DNA of 64,000 nt from Flavobacterium praedii (GCF_026810365.1 NZ_CP113948.1:2877001-2941000); one strand, 5' to 3'; positions 48,590 to 58,394 are shown, counted from the first letter of the stretch. The notes: generated by a model from the letters alone, not told the origin. Made by a program: numbers and translations.

Positions 48590-50554
48590 ATGAAAATTTT
48601 AAAATATAAAAAACATTCCCTTTATCTGATGGTGTTGCTTTCCTTTTCAGGTAAAACAATTGCCCAAAATAAGGAGACCAAAAACTCTGGATATATCATC
48701 ACACCTGTTAATATTCAGAATGTAAAACTAACGGATGCATTTTGGTTGCCCATTATAAAAAAAGTACAAGAAAAAACCATCGAATACGCCATTCATAAGT
48801 GCGAGGAAGAAGGTCGTCTCGATAATTTCTTGATTGCAGGTGGCAAGATGAAAGGAGAAGTAAAAGGACAAATGCCTTTTGACGATACCGATGTGTACAA
48901 AATAATCGAAGGTGCTTCTAATACCCTGATAAGTGAACCCAACCCAAAACTGGAAAATTTATTGGATTCCCTCATTGGTATTATCAAAGTGGGTCAGGAA
49001 AAAGACGGTTATTTGACCACTTGGAGAACCATCAATCCTGCCAAACCACCAGCACCTTGGGTTCCCGTTATCGAAGGAAAACGTTGGGAATCCCTACAGA
49101 TTAGTCATGAATTGTACAACTCAGGTCACATGATAGAAGCTGCCGTGGTTCATTATGAAGCAACTGGAAAAAGAAACTTCTTAGACATTGCCATCAAAAA
49201 TGCCGATTTGCTGGTGCTTACTTTTGGAGATAATCCAAACCAAGTACACGGAGTTCCAGGTCACCAAATTGTAGAAACGGGTTTGGTAAATCTGTATCGA
49301 ATTACCAATAATAAAGCCTATTTGAATTTGGCCAAATACTATCTGGACAATAGAGGAAATCCAAAAAACCATAAACTAAACGGTGCTTATTCCCAGGATG
49401 ACATTCCCGTTATTCAACAAAAAGAAGCGGTGGGTCATGCCGTAAGAGCCGTTTATATGTATTCTGGAATGACAGATATTGCCGCAATATACAACGACAA
49501 AAGTTATCTTGATGCCGTGAACGCTTTATGGACCAATATGGTCAACAAAAAAATGTACATCACTGGTGGCATTGGTGCTGTACATGATGGTGAAGCCTTT
49601 GGAGCAAACTATGAATTACCCAACTTAACGGCATACAACGAAACTTGCGCTGCCATTGGTGATGTGTATTGGAACCACAGATTACACAACCTAACCGGAA
49701 ATTCCGATTATTTTGATGTAATTGAACGCTCTTTATACAACGGCTTAATCTCCGGAATTTCATTAGATGGAAAGCAATTTTTCTATCCCAATGCACTCGA
49801 ATCAGATGGGGTTTACAAAAACAACAGAGGTTCTTGCACCCGTCAATCTTGGTTTGATTGTTCCTGTTGCCCGACCAACTTGATTCGTTTTATTCCTTCC
49901 ATTCCGGGATTGATTTATTCTAGTAGCAAAAATGTTCTTTATGTGAATTTATACGCTTCGAATACCGCAAAAATTACATTAGACAAAACCGAATTGGGAA
50001 TCACACAACAAACCAATTATCCTTGGGATGGTAAAGTGACATTAACGGTTTCTCCAAAAAAAGAAAGTGAACTCAGCATCAAATTAAGGATTCCGGGTTG
50101 GGCTAGAAACCAAGTTTTACCGGGTGATTTGTACAGTTATGCAACTCCCGCTTCCGCAAAAGTTACGCTCACGATAAACGGAAAACCTTTAGACTATAAA
50201 GAAGACAAAGGATATATCTCCATTACCCGAAAATGGAAAAAGGGAGATATTATAAATCTGAATTTCCCAATGGAAGTAAAAGAAGTGATGACCAATGCAA
50301 AAGTGGAAGGTAACATCGGGAAAGTAGCATTAGAATATGGTCCAATTGTATATGCTATCGAAGAAATAGACAATCCAGCCAACTTCGATAAAATCACGAT
50401 CGATGCCAATGATACTTTCAAAGTAACCAAAGAAAACGAACTTTTGGAAGGTGTAAATACCATTCAAACTGGTAAACTAAAAGCTATTCCTTATTATTCT
50501 TGGTCCAACAGAGGCGTTGGAAAAATGAAAGTTTGGATTGATTTAAAAAAGTGA
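48590..50554 (+). CDS. GH127 beta-L-arabinofuranosidase, secreted
   Basis: 654 residues with signal peptide ending KTIAQ. The (alpha/alpha)6 barrel and catalytic residues align in spacing with Bifidobacterium HypBA1: acid/base E335 (HDGEAF), zinc ligands E351 and C353 (YNETCAA), and C426-C427 in CSCCP. By family knowledge the first of the two adjacent Cys is the nucleophile, an unusual cysteine glycosidase. Known GH127 substrates are beta-L-arabinofuranosyl groups, as on plant extensin or some pectin side chains. Its presence suggests the locus handles more than simple alpha-arabinan. Confidence 0.92.
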   Translation: MKILKYKKHSLYLMVLLSFSGKTIAQNKETKNSGYIITPVNIQNVKLTDAFWLPIIKKVQEKTIEYAIHKCEEEGRLDNFLIAGGKMKGEVKGQMPFDDTDVYKIIEGASNTLISEPNPKLENLLDSLIGIIKVGQEKDGYLTTWRTINPAKPPAPWVPVIEGKRWESLQISHELYNSGHMIEAAVVHYEATGKRNFLDIAIKNADLLVLTFGDNPNQVHGVPGHQIVETGLVNLYRITNNKAYLNLAKYYLDNRGNPKNHKLNGAYSQDDIPVIQQKEAVGHAVRAVYMYSGMTDIAAIYNDKSYLDAVNALWTNMVNKKMYITGGIGAVHDGEAFGANYELPNLTAYNETCAAIGDVYWNHRLHNLTGNSDYFDVIERSLYNGLISGISLDGKQFFYPNALESDGVYKNNRGSCTRQSWFDCSCCPTNLIRFIPSIPGLIYSSSKNVLYVNLYASNTAKITLDKTELGITQQTNYPWDGKVTLTVSPKKESELSIKLRIPGWARNQVLPGDLYSYATPASAKVTLTINGKPLDYKEDKGYISITRKWKKGDIINLNFPMEVKEVMTNAKVEGNIGKVALEYGPIVYAIEEIDNPANFDKITIDANDTFKVTKENELLEGVNTIQTGKLKAIPYYSWSNRGVGKMKVWIDLKK

Positions 50555-50584
50555 AAGAGATAATAAGAATCTAAGAATTATATA

Positions 50585-50653
50585 TACCTAACAGGTTAAA
50601 AGAAACCTGTTAGGAAACGTTATCCTAACAGGTTTCTTTTAACCTGTTAGGTA
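50585..50653. repeat. 69-bp perfect nested palindrome
   Basis: 31-base arms (50585-50615 and 50623-50653) are perfect reverse complements around a 7-base centre (AACGTTA). Each arm is itself a hairpin, CCTAACAGGTT...AACCTGTTAGG. It sits between GH127 and GH51. It could form a cruciform or two consecutive RNA hairpins. Same family as 12482-12510. Confidence 0.75.
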
Positions 50654-50702
50654 TTCCTTAGCTAGGAACAATATAGAATTAGAAAAAACAATTTAAAAAA
50701 AT

Positions 50703-52688
50703 ATGAAACCAAATTTAATCACCAAAATAACCCTATGCGGTCTTTTACTAAATGGTATTTATGCTAATGCACAGCAAACGACTCTCGAAGTAAACACCAG
50801 CAAAACAATAACCAAAATTCAGCCAACGATGTATGGAATCTTTTTTGAAGACATCAACTTTGCTGCTGATGGCGGTTTGTATGCCGAAATGATTAAAAAC
50901 CGTTCCTTTGAATTTGATGATCCTTTAATGGGCTGGAATCAGCCAAAAAGTGACAAACATAATTTTAATACCGAATCTGGAATTGCTGTTCCTGTTCAAT
51001 TTTCAAAAAAAGGGAACAATCATAATTATTGCCGAGTTACGGTAAAAGATGCTAAAGGCTATGAAATCATCAATGAAGGTTTCAGAGGAATGGGAATTAA
51101 AAGTGGAGCAAAATACAATTTGACTCTAAAAGCATCCAAAGAAGCTGGAAATATTTCGAAGATCATTATTCAGTTCATTGGAAAAGACAATAAAGTTTTA
51201 GCAGAAACAAGCATTGTTCCAACTGCTTCAGGTTGGAATGAATATACCGCGCAGCTTACTCCAACAGCCACAGAAGCAAAAGCAAAATTGCGTTTTACTT
51301 TTGAAGGGACAGGAACTATCGATTTGGATATGATTTCATTATTCCCAGGAGACACTTGGAACAATAGAAAAAATGGCCTTCGTAAAGATTTAGTACAATT
51401 ACTATACGATATGAAACCTGGCTTTTTACGTTTCCCGGGTGGATGTATTGTTGAGGGAAGAACTCTGGCACAACGTTACCAATGGAAAAAAACAGTTGGT
51501 GAAGTTGATAATAGAGAAAGCTTAGTTAACCGCTGGAATACAGAGTTTGCACACAAACCAACACCTGATTATTTTCAGTCTTTTGGTCTAGGATTTTTTG
51601 AATATTTTCAATTATCTGAAGATATCGGAGCTAGTCCATTACCCATTTTAAGTTGTGGAATGGCTTGTCAATTCAATACAGGCGAGATCGTCCCTATGGC
51701 TCAATTGGATCCTTACGTGCAAGATGCGATTGACTTAATTGAATTTGCCAACGGAAGCATAGATACGCCGTGGGGGAAAGTTCGTTCGGATATGGGACAC
51801 CCAAAAGCATTTAATTTGAAATTCATTGGAGTTGGGAACGAACAATGGGGAACAGATTATATCGAGCGCTATAAAGTGTTTGAAAAAGCAATCAAAGCAA
51901 AACACCCAGAAATTACAATTGTTTCGGGAAGCGGACCATTTCCAGAAGGAGATTATTTTGAGTATGCACAATCGGAACTTAAAAAATTGAATGCCGAAAT
52001 CATAGATGAACATTATTATAAAGAGCCAAAATGGTTTAGAGAAAACGCAACACGTTACGATAATTACGATCGTAAAGGGCCTAAAATTTTCGCAGGAGAA
52101 TATGCAGCACAAACGGTAGCCATTGCTAGTCCTGACAACAAAAACAGTTGGGAATGTGCTTTTTCTGAAGCCGCTTTTATGACCGGAATGGAACGTAATG
52201 CCGAAGTAGTTCATCTTACCTCCTATGCACCTTTATTTGCTCACGAAGAAGGTTGGCAATGGACACCGGATATGATTTGGTTTAATAATTTAGAATCCTT
52301 TGGTACACCAAATTATTATGTGCAAAAGTTGTTTGCCAACAATAAAGGAACAGATTTATTATCAATCACCAAAGATGGAAAAGCGCTTATTGGTCAAAAC
52401 GATTTGTTCGCATCGGCGGTGAAAGATGCTAGTACCAAAGAAGTTATTGTGAAAGTGGTCAACACTTCTGCGAAAGCGCAAGACATTACAATTGATTTAA
52501 AAGGAAGCAAATTTCAACCAAAAGGAACAGTTATTACACTGAAGAGCCCAAAACTGGAAGACGAAAATTCATTTGCTTCGCCTAAAAAAATAAGTCCAGC
52601 AGAAAGCGAATATATCTTGAAAAGTGAGAAAGCATCATTGAACCTTCCTGCCTATTCTGTGACTGTTTTGAAGTTGAAAATGAAATAA
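50703..52688 (+). CDS. GH51 alpha-L-arabinofuranosidase with N-terminal CBM-like domain
   Basis: 661 residues with signal peptide ending ANAQQ. An N-terminal segment begins the barrel (YGIFFEDINFAADGGLYAEM), interrupted by a carbohydrate-binding-like beta sandwich (about 80-215: GIKSGAKYNLTLKASKE...). The GH51 barrel has acid/base E380 (GVGNEQWG) and nucleophile E466 (IFAGEYAAQ). This is the long GH51 type, common in plants and Bacteroidetes, distinct from the compact GH51 at 43129. It likely debranches arabinan or arabinoxylan. The palindrome 50 bp upstream and a 162-bp gap downstream isolate it somewhat. Confidence 0.93.
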   Translation: MKPNLITKITLCGLLLNGIYANAQQTTLEVNTSKTITKIQPTMYGIFFEDINFAADGGLYAEMIKNRSFEFDDPLMGWNQPKSDKHNFNTESGIAVPVQFSKKGNNHNYCRVTVKDAKGYEIINEGFRGMGIKSGAKYNLTLKASKEAGNISKIIIQFIGKDNKVLAETSIVPTASGWNEYTAQLTPTATEAKAKLRFTFEGTGTIDLDMISLFPGDTWNNRKNGLRKDLVQLLYDMKPGFLRFPGGCIVEGRTLAQRYQWKKTVGEVDNRESLVNRWNTEFAHKPTPDYFQSFGLGFFEYFQLSEDIGASPLPILSCGMACQFNTGEIVPMAQLDPYVQDAIDLIEFANGSIDTPWGKVRSDMGHPKAFNLKFIGVGNEQWGTDYIERYKVFEKAIKAKHPEITIVSGSGPFPEGDYFEYAQSELKKLNAEIIDEHYYKEPKWFRENATRYDNYDRKGPKIFAGEYAAQTVAIASPDNKNSWECAFSEAAFMTGMERNAEVVHLTSYAPLFAHEEGWQWTPDMIWFNNLESFGTPNYYVQKLFANNKGTDLLSITKDGKALIGQNDLFASAVKDASTKEVIVKVVNTSAKAQDITIDLKGSKFQPKGTVITLKSPKLEDENSFASPKKISPAESEYILKSEKASLNLPAYSVTVLKLKMK

Positions 52689-52788
52689 AAATATCGAAAT
52701 AAATGTTATTTAAACATTTATTTTATTCGTTATTATACAAACCTCTGTATTACTGAGGTTTGAAGAGTATTACAATGCAAAATATATT

Positions 52789-52807
52789 AAGTGTTTTTTA
52801 TACACTT
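52789..52807. promoter_or_regulatory. AraR-type operator dyad, site 6 (araB)
   Basis: AAGTGTT-tttta-TACACTT, 7-5-7. Unlike the susC and tkt sites it lies upstream of the -7 element (52824-52831), over the expected -33 region. Confidence 0.65.
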
Positions 52808-52823
52808 ATTAAATAATTATCTA

Positions 52824-52831
52824 TATATTTG
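52824..52831 (+). promoter_or_regulatory. -7 promoter element for araBDA
   Basis: TATATTTG matches TAnnTTTG exactly, 20 bp before the araB start codon. No good -33 TTTG is visible because the dyad occupies that space. Confidence 0.55.
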
Positions 52832-52850
52832 TACATATTAAAAAAGATTT

Positions 52851-54545
52851 GTGATGAAAAATTATGTAATAGGATTAGATTATGGCTCAGATTCTGTTCG
52901 TGCAGTATTAATAGACACTGAAAATGGACAGGAATTAGCATCGAGCGTTTGTGACTACAAGCGATGGGCGACTAAAGAATATTGTAATGCCTCAATAAAT
53001 CAGTTTCGTCAACATCCTTTGGATCACATCGAAGGATTGGAAACGACCATAAAATATGTAGTGGAAAACAGCAAAGTAGATCCTTCCCTTATTCGAAGCA
53101 TCTGCATTGACACTACAGGATCTTCTCCGGTGCCGGTTGCCGAAGATGGAACTCCATTGGCGTTAACCAAAGGTTTTGAGCATAATCCCAATGCCATGAT
53201 GGTCTTATGGAAAGATCATACTGCTATAAATGAAGCAAATGAAATCAATGAATTGGCTGCCAACTGGGGAGGAGAAAATTTCACCAAATACGTAGGTGGC
53301 ATTTATTCATCCGAATGGTTTTGGGCGAAAATATTACATGTTGCCCGACAAGACGAAGCCGTAAAAAAAGCCGCTCACACTTGGATGGAACACTGCGACT
53401 TAATGACGTATTTGCTAATTGACAATAAAGATTTAAAAACATTCAAAAGAAGCCGTTGCGCCGCGGGTCACAAAGCGATGTGGCACGAAGACTGGAACGG
53501 CTTACCGCCAGAGGAATTTTTAGAAAAATTAGATCCGTATTTGGCATCGCTTCGAGGAAGATTGTACGATGAAACTTATACTTCCGATTTGGTAGCGGGT
53601 TATTTAAACCAAGAATGGGCTGCCAGATTGGGACTTTCAACTGACACAGTAATCGCAGTAGGAACTTTCGATGCCCATTCAGGTGCTGTGGGAGCCAAAA
53701 TCGACGAACACACTTTGGTTCGCGTTATGGGAACCTCAACTTGTGATATTATTGTTGATACTAAAGAATCTATCGGAACAAAAACGGTTCGTGGAATCTG
53801 CGGACAAGTAGACGGATCAGTAATTCCCGGTTTTATTGGGCTTGAAGCGGGACAATCTGCTTTTGGAGATTTATTAGCTTGGTACAAAGAATTATTATTA
53901 TGGCCAACGGACCATTTACTAGCCACTTCTACCCTTTTGACTGATGAACAAAAAGAACAATTGAAAGCAGAAATCAGCGACAATTTAATCACACAATTAA
54001 CCGTCGAAGCTGAAAAAATACCATTATCCGAAAGTGTTCCAGTAGCATTAGATTGGATTAACGGTCGACGAACTCCAGATGCAAATCAAGAGCTAAAAAG
54101 CGCCATTGCAAATCTATCTTTAGGAACAAAAGCGCCACATGTGTTCAAATCATTGGTGAATGCCATTTGTTTTGGATCTAAAAAAATCGTAGATCGTTTT
54201 GAGGAAGAAGGCGTTCGTATTGACACCGTAATTGGTATAGGTGGTGTGGCTCGTAAATCACCATTCATCATGCAAACATTAGCCAATGTATTGAACAAAC
54301 CTATCAAAGTAGCTTTATCAGATCAGGCACCAGCATTGGGAGCCGCTATTTATGCAGCCGTTGCCGCCGGAATTTATCCAAACGTAATTGAAGCAGCTCA
54401 AAAAATGGGAAGCCCTTTTGAAAGTGAATATGCTCCGCAACTCGACAAAGTGGCCGCATATAACAAATTACTTTTGGCATACGATCAATTAAGCGCTTTT
54501 GCCGATCCATCCATTAAAAAACAACAACATGAGCTCTATATATAA
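52851..54545 (+). CDS. araB: L-ribulokinase
   Basis: 564 residues, the normal length for AraB, an FGGY-family kinase acting in the cytoplasm on L-ribulose. Signatures are YVIGLDYGSDSVRAVLID, the family KDHTA (VLWKDHTAINEANEI), EWFWAKILH, HKAMWHEDWNGLP, GTSTCDIIVD and the C-terminal GGVARKSPFIMQTLANV. Its stop overlaps the araD start by 17 bp (araD ATG at 54529), giving tight coupling. It starts the catabolic part of the arabinose locus, with its own AraR-type dyad and -7 element. Confidence 0.96.
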   Translation: MMKNYVIGLDYGSDSVRAVLIDTENGQELASSVCDYKRWATKEYCNASINQFRQHPLDHIEGLETTIKYVVENSKVDPSLIRSICIDTTGSSPVPVAEDGTPLALTKGFEHNPNAMMVLWKDHTAINEANEINELAANWGGENFTKYVGGIYSSEWFWAKILHVARQDEAVKKAAHTWMEHCDLMTYLLIDNKDLKTFKRSRCAAGHKAMWHEDWNGLPPEEFLEKLDPYLASLRGRLYDETYTSDLVAGYLNQEWAARLGLSTDTVIAVGTFDAHSGAVGAKIDEHTLVRVMGTSTCDIIVDTKESIGTKTVRGICGQVDGSVIPGFIGLEAGQSAFGDLLAWYKELLLWPTDHLLATSTLLTDEQKEQLKAEISDNLITQLTVEAEKIPLSESVPVALDWINGRRTPDANQELKSAIANLSLGTKAPHVFKSLVNAICFGSKKIVDRFEEEGVRIDTVIGIGGVARKSPFIMQTLANVLNKPIKVALSDQAPALGAAIYAAVAAGIYPNVIEAAQKMGSPFESEYAPQLDKVAAYNKLLLAYDQLSAFADPSIKKQQHELYI

Positions 54546-55230
54546 AGACTTAAAACAAGAATGCTACGAAGCGAATATGCAATTGAATGCACTGAATTTG
54601 GTAGTTTACACTTTTGGAAACGTCAGTGCTGTAGATCGCAAAAATGGCGTTTTTGCTATCAAACCAAGTGGTGTTCCTTATGAAGATTTGAAACCGGAAG
54701 ATATGGTGATTCTTGATTTTGACAACAACATCATCGAAGGAACGATGCGACCGTCTTCGGACACCAAAACACATGCTTATTTATACAAACATTGGCCAAA
54801 CATTGGCGGTGTAGCACATACTCATGCCACTTATTCGGTGGCTTGGGCACAATCACAAAGAGACATTCCGATTTTTGGAACCACCCATGCCGACCACTTA
54901 ACCTCAGATATCCCCTGTGCTGCCCCAATGAATGACAGCTTAATCGAAGGAAACTACGAGCATAATACGGGTATCCAAATTTTGGATTGTTTCAAAGAAA
55001 AAAACCTTTCGTACGAAGAAGTAGAAATGGTATTGATAGGGAATCATGGCCCTTTCGCCTGGGGGGCAACCGCAGCCAAAGCAGTTTACAATTCTAAAGT
55101 TCTAGAAGTTGTAGCCGAAATGGCGTATCTGACTTTGCAAATAAATCCTAATGCTCCGAGATTGAAAGATTCTTTAATCAAAAAGCATTACGAACGCAAG
55201 CACGGGAAGGATTCGTATTACGGACAGTAA
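54529..55230 (+). CDS. araD: L-ribulose-5-phosphate 4-epimerase
   Basis: 233 residues from the ATG at 54529 (MSSIYKDLKQECYEANMQL). An ATG in the same frame at 54499 would only add ten residues that lie inside araB and do not match the family start. The aldolase class II fold shows FGNVSAVDR, IKPSGVPYEDL, SSDTKTHAYLY and the zinc-site HTHATY near residue 95. GNHGPFAWG follows near 168. It makes D-xylulose-5-phosphate, the same entry point as xylB, so both sugar branches meet at the transketolase encoded nearby. Confidence 0.95.
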   Translation: MSSIYKDLKQECYEANMQLNALNLVVYTFGNVSAVDRKNGVFAIKPSGVPYEDLKPEDMVILDFDNNIIEGTMRPSSDTKTHAYLYKHWPNIGGVAHTHATYSVAWAQSQRDIPIFGTTHADHLTSDIPCAAPMNDSLIEGNYEHNTGIQILDCFKEKNLSYEEVEMVLIGNHGPFAWGATAAKAVYNSKVLEVVAEMAYLTLQINPNAPRLKDSLIKKHYERKHGKDSYYGQ

Positions 55231-55324
55231 TTTTAGTTTAAGGTTTCTTTAGTTTAAAGTTGTTTAAACTAAAACGAAACTTTAAACAATTTTAAACTTT
55301 AAACAATTTTAAAAAAATAGTATA

Positions 55325-56833
55325 ATGATAGATATATCTCAAAAAGAAATTTGGTTTGTAGTAGGAAGCCAAGAATTATACGGTGAAGAAACACTAAGAA
55401 AAGTAGCCGAGCATTCGCAAATAATAGCAAAAGGATTGAATGTGTCTTCAAAATTACCAGTGAAATTGGTATACAAAGATGTAGTAAAATCTCCAGCGCA
55501 AATCATGAATGTATGTTTGGAAGCGAATTCCAACAAAAACTGTATTGGAATCGTGGCTTGGATGCACACGTTCTCGCCAGCCAAAATGTGGATTGGCGGT
55601 TTAAGCATTTTGAACAAACCATTATGTCATTTGCATACACAATTCAATGCCGAAATTCCTTGGGCTTCAATCGACATGGATTTCATGAACTTGAACCAAT
55701 CAGCTCATGGCGACAGAGAATTTGGTTTTATCATGTCTAGAATGCGTAAAAAACGCAAAGTAATTGTTGGACATTGGGAAGACGAACGCGTTCAGACAAA
55801 AATTGGAAACTGGACAAGAGTAGCGCTAGGTTGGAATGAATTGCAAAATCTAAAAGTAGCCCGTATTGGTGATAATATGCGTGAAGTAGCCGTTACCGAA
55901 GGAGACAAAGTAGAAGCACAAATTCGCTTTGGAGTTGCTGTAAATGGTTTTGATTCCTCGGATGTCACCAAACATATCGAAAAAGTAACTGATAAACAAT
56001 TAGCTGATTTATTGGCAGTTTATGAAGCTTCTTATAATTTGACTCCATCCTTGAAAGAAGGCGGAGCACAAAGACAATCATTGGCGGATGCTGCAAAAAT
56101 CGAATTGGGACTAAGAGCATTCCTTGAAGAAGGAGGTTTTGGAGCTTTTACCGATACTTTTGAAAACTTAGGTGCTTGGAAACAACTTCCTGGAATTGCA
56201 ACCCAACGTTTAATGGCCGATGGTTATGGTTTTGGTGGCGAAGGGGATTGGAAAACCGCTGCAATGGTTAGAGCATTGAAAGTAATGAATGTGGGACTTG
56301 AAGGAGGAACATCGTTTATGGAAGATTATACGTATCACTTTACTCCTCAAAAATCGTATGTTTTGGGATCGCACATGCTTGAAATTTGTCCATCTATCGC
56401 TGATGGAAAACCAAATTGCGAAGTGCATCCATTAGGAATTGGAGGCAAAGAAGATCCAGCGCGTTTGGTGTTTAATTCACCTGCCGGAGAAGCCATCAAC
56501 GTATCTTTGGTAGATATGGGAACCCGTTTCAGATTAATTGTAAACGAAGTAACAGCAGTAAAACCAATGGCTGAATTGCCAAAACTTCCAGTGGCGCGAG
56601 TATTGTGGGATTGCAAACCAAACCTTGATATTGCAGCTACGGCATGGATTCTTGCCGGTGGTGCGCATCATACGGTTTACAGCCAAGCGGTAACTACTGA
56701 ATTTATGGAAGATTTTGCCGATATTGCAGGAATTGAATTATTGGTAATCGATGCCAATACCACTATCCGTAATTTCAAAGATACGATCAATGCGAATGAA
56801 GCGTATTTCCATTTGTTTCAGCACGGTTTGTAA
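55325..56833 (+). CDS. araA: L-arabinose isomerase
   Basis: 502 residues, standard AraA length, cytoplasmic, converting L-arabinose to L-ribulose. Signatures are [41 protein letters not shown], and the metal ligands in [15 protein letters not shown] and [20 protein letters not shown] and the late HHTVYS follow. It is separated from araD by 94 bp of AT-rich sequence with small dyads, without an obvious promoter. The order araB-araD-araA matches Bacteroides arabinose clusters as I remember them. A Flavo-1-like element follows its stop codon. Confidence 0.97.
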   Translation: MIDISQKEIWFVVGSQELYGEETLRKVAEHSQIIAKGLNVSSKLPVKLVYKDVVKSPAQIMNVCLEANSNKNCIGIVAWMHTFSPAKMWIGGLSILNKPLCHLHTQFNAEIPWASIDMDFMNLNQSAHGDREFGFIMSRMRKKRKVIVGHWEDERVQTKIGNWTRVALGWNELQNLKVARIGDNMREVAVTEGDKVEAQIRFGVAVNGFDSSDVTKHIEKVTDKQLADLLAVYEASYNLTPSLKEGGAQRQSLADAAKIELGLRAFLEEGGFGAFTDTFENLGAWKQLPGIATQRLMADGYGFGGEGDWKTAAMVRALKVMNVGLEGGTSFMEDYTYHFTPQKSYVLGSHMLEICPSIADGKPNCEVHPLGIGGKEDPARLVFNSPAGEAINVSLVDMGTRFRLIVNEVTAVKPMAELPKLPVARVLWDCKPNLDIAATAWILAGGAHHTVYSQAVTTEFMEDFADIAGIELLVIDANTTIRNFKDTINANEAYFHLFQHGL

Positions 56834-56864
56834 TACCTAAAAAATGTGTAAGTTAGCACTGTTT

Positions 56865-56970
56865 GCGTGAGTGATGGCAGTGGAGCTCTTTTTTTGATCC
56901 CGTTTTTTCGGGATCAAAAAAAAGCGGGAACGTACAGCACGACCCGAAGTCTTTACGAAGGGACACGCCC
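56865..56970 (+). ncRNA. Structured intergenic element, Flavo-1-like, copy C
   Basis: Starts GCGTGAGTGATGGCAG, ends CACGCCC, with GCGTG/CACGC pairing. Hairpin 1 is CTTTTTTTGATCCCG with CGGGATCAAAAAAAAG (56888-56924). Hairpin 2 pairs GTCTTT with AGGGAC. The conserved GGATAGCCC word is degraded to ACGACCC here. It lies between araA and the mutarotase gene on the coding strand. Confidence 0.5.
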
Positions 56971-57020
56971 ATAATAAGAAAATTTTTGTTTATAGAATTA
57001 AGTCTTAAAAAATCTAATAT

Positions 57021-58208
57021 ATGAATCTAGTAAAACGTTGTATTTATGGAATTTCCATTTTAAGTTTAGCAAGTATGAATGTGCAGTGCAAAGGAGAAAA
57101 AAAAGAAGATGCAGCGGAAACTGCTCTCGAAGCTAAAGCTACTGATTCTGTATCTATAGCGAAAACGGTTTATGGTAAAACCGACAAAGGGGTGCAAATA
57201 GACCGCTACACACTGAAAAACCAGAAAGGAATGGAAGTAAACATCATTACTTATGGTGGTATAATTTCTTCGCTAAAAGTACCCAACAAAGCGGGTATAT
57301 CCGAAGAAGTGGTGATTGGTTTTAATTCATTGGAACAATACATGAAAGCCAATCCGTATTTTGGGGCTCTTATCGGAAGATATGGAAACCGAATTGCGAA
57401 AGGTAAATTTACTTTGGATGGAAAAGAATATTCGCTGGCCATCAACAACGAGCCAAATGCTTTGCATGGCGGACCGGAAGGTTTTCACAGAGTGGTTTGG
57501 ACTGCAGAAGAAGCCAAAGGCGGAGACTCAGCTTCTCTAAAATTGAAGTATGTAGCCAAAGACATGGAAGAAGGTTATCCAGGAAACTTGACGGTTTTTG
57601 TGACCTACACTTTGAACCAAGACAATGCTTTGGACGTTTTGTATGAAGCAACTACAGATAAGAAAACGGTGGTAAACTTAACGCAGCATTCGTATTTCAA
57701 CCTGTCGTCTGATTTTTCTAAACCTATTTTGGATCATGAAATCACGATTGATGCTGACAAATTGGTCCCTGTAGATGCAACCCTTATTCCAACAGGTCAA
57801 TTGACGGATGTAACCAATACTCCATTCGATTTTAGAAAACCTAAATTGGTTGGAAAAGAAATCGAAGCCAATGACGATCAGTTGAAAAAAGGATTGGGTT
57901 ACGACCACTGCTGGGTGCTGAACAACCAAGGCAAAGGAGATCGTTTAGTAGCTTCAGCTTACCACGCAGGAAGCGGTAGACTCTTGGAAGTATATACCGA
58001 TCAACCGGGAATTCAGTTTTATTCTGGGAACTTCCTTGATGGAACTTTACCGATGCGTAACGGTGGAACATACGCGCATAGAACTGGTTTTTGCTTGGAA
58101 ACACAACATTATCCAGATTCTCCCAATCAAAAAGATTTTCCTACGACTGTGTTAAGTCCAGGAGAAAATTATAAAACAAAAACAACTTTTAAATTTTCGG
58201 TTAAGTAA
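57021..58208 (+). CDS. galM: Aldose 1-epimerase (mutarotase), probably exported or lipid-anchored
   Basis: 395 residues. The core matches GalM: GGIISSLKVPNKAG, YGNRIAKGKFTLDG, NNEPNALHGGPEGFH, the catalytic His in NLTQHSYFNL and the late LETQHYPDSPNQ. Unlike the E. coli enzyme it has an N-terminal hydrophobic segment ending SMNVQC, then a charged linker KGEKKEDA, so it is probably a periplasmic or outer-membrane lipoprotein. There it would equilibrate anomers of arabinose or galactose released by the glycosidases. It ends the plus-strand arabinose block: a strong terminator follows. Confidence 0.9.
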   Translation: MNLVKRCIYGISILSLASMNVQCKGEKKEDAAETALEAKATDSVSIAKTVYGKTDKGVQIDRYTLKNQKGMEVNIITYGGIISSLKVPNKAGISEEVVIGFNSLEQYMKANPYFGALIGRYGNRIAKGKFTLDGKEYSLAINNEPNALHGGPEGFHRVVWTAEEAKGGDSASLKLKYVAKDMEEGYPGNLTVFVTYTLNQDNALDVLYEATTDKKTVVNLTQHSYFNLSSDFSKPILDHEITIDADKLVPVDATLIPTGQLTDVTNTPFDFRKPKLVGKEIEANDDQLKKGLGYDHCWVLNNQGKGDRLVASAYHAGSGRLLEVYTDQPGIQFYSGNFLDGTLPMRNGGTYAHRTGFCLETQHYPDSPNQKDFPTTVLSPGENYKTKTTFKFSVK

Positions 58209-58290
58209 TTTAAAAAACTAGATTTTGGCTAATTGATTAGTTATTTATTTAAAGTCAAGTCTAGAAACTAACGTTTGTTGGTTTTAAGTT

Positions 58291-58323
58291 CCTCGGGAGG
58301 TTTATCTTCCCGAGGTTTTTTTT
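58291..58323 (+). terminator. Rho-independent terminator after galM
   Basis: CCTCGGGA (58291-58298) pairs with TCCCGAGG (58307-58314), followed at once by a run of nine T residues. The most convincing classical terminator in the window. It marks the end of the arabinose block. Confidence 0.9.
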
Positions 58324-58360
58324 GTTTATAAATATTAAAACACATTATAATTTGTAATAA

Positions 58361-58394
58361 TTTTGTCAATTTAATCAATTCTTTCTTATATTTG
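58361..58394 (+). promoter_or_regulatory. Promoter for the alpha/beta hydrolase gene
   Basis: TTTTG at 58361-58365, a 21-base spacer, then TATATTTG at 58387-58394, a full match to the Bacteroidetes -33/-7 pattern, 30 bp before the start codon. No AraR-type dyad is present, so this unit is not expected to be in the arabinose regulon. Confidence 0.6.

Noticed and set aside
54529..54545. araB/araD overlap as a possible frameshift
   Set aside because: Both frames are intact and end or start with family-typical residues; a 17-bp overlap is normal coupling.
55231..55324. AT-rich dyads between araD and araA as a regulatory site
   Set aside because: The TTTAGTTTAAA-type words repeat loosely without the 7-5-7 form or a promoter pattern; likely a low-complexity repeat.
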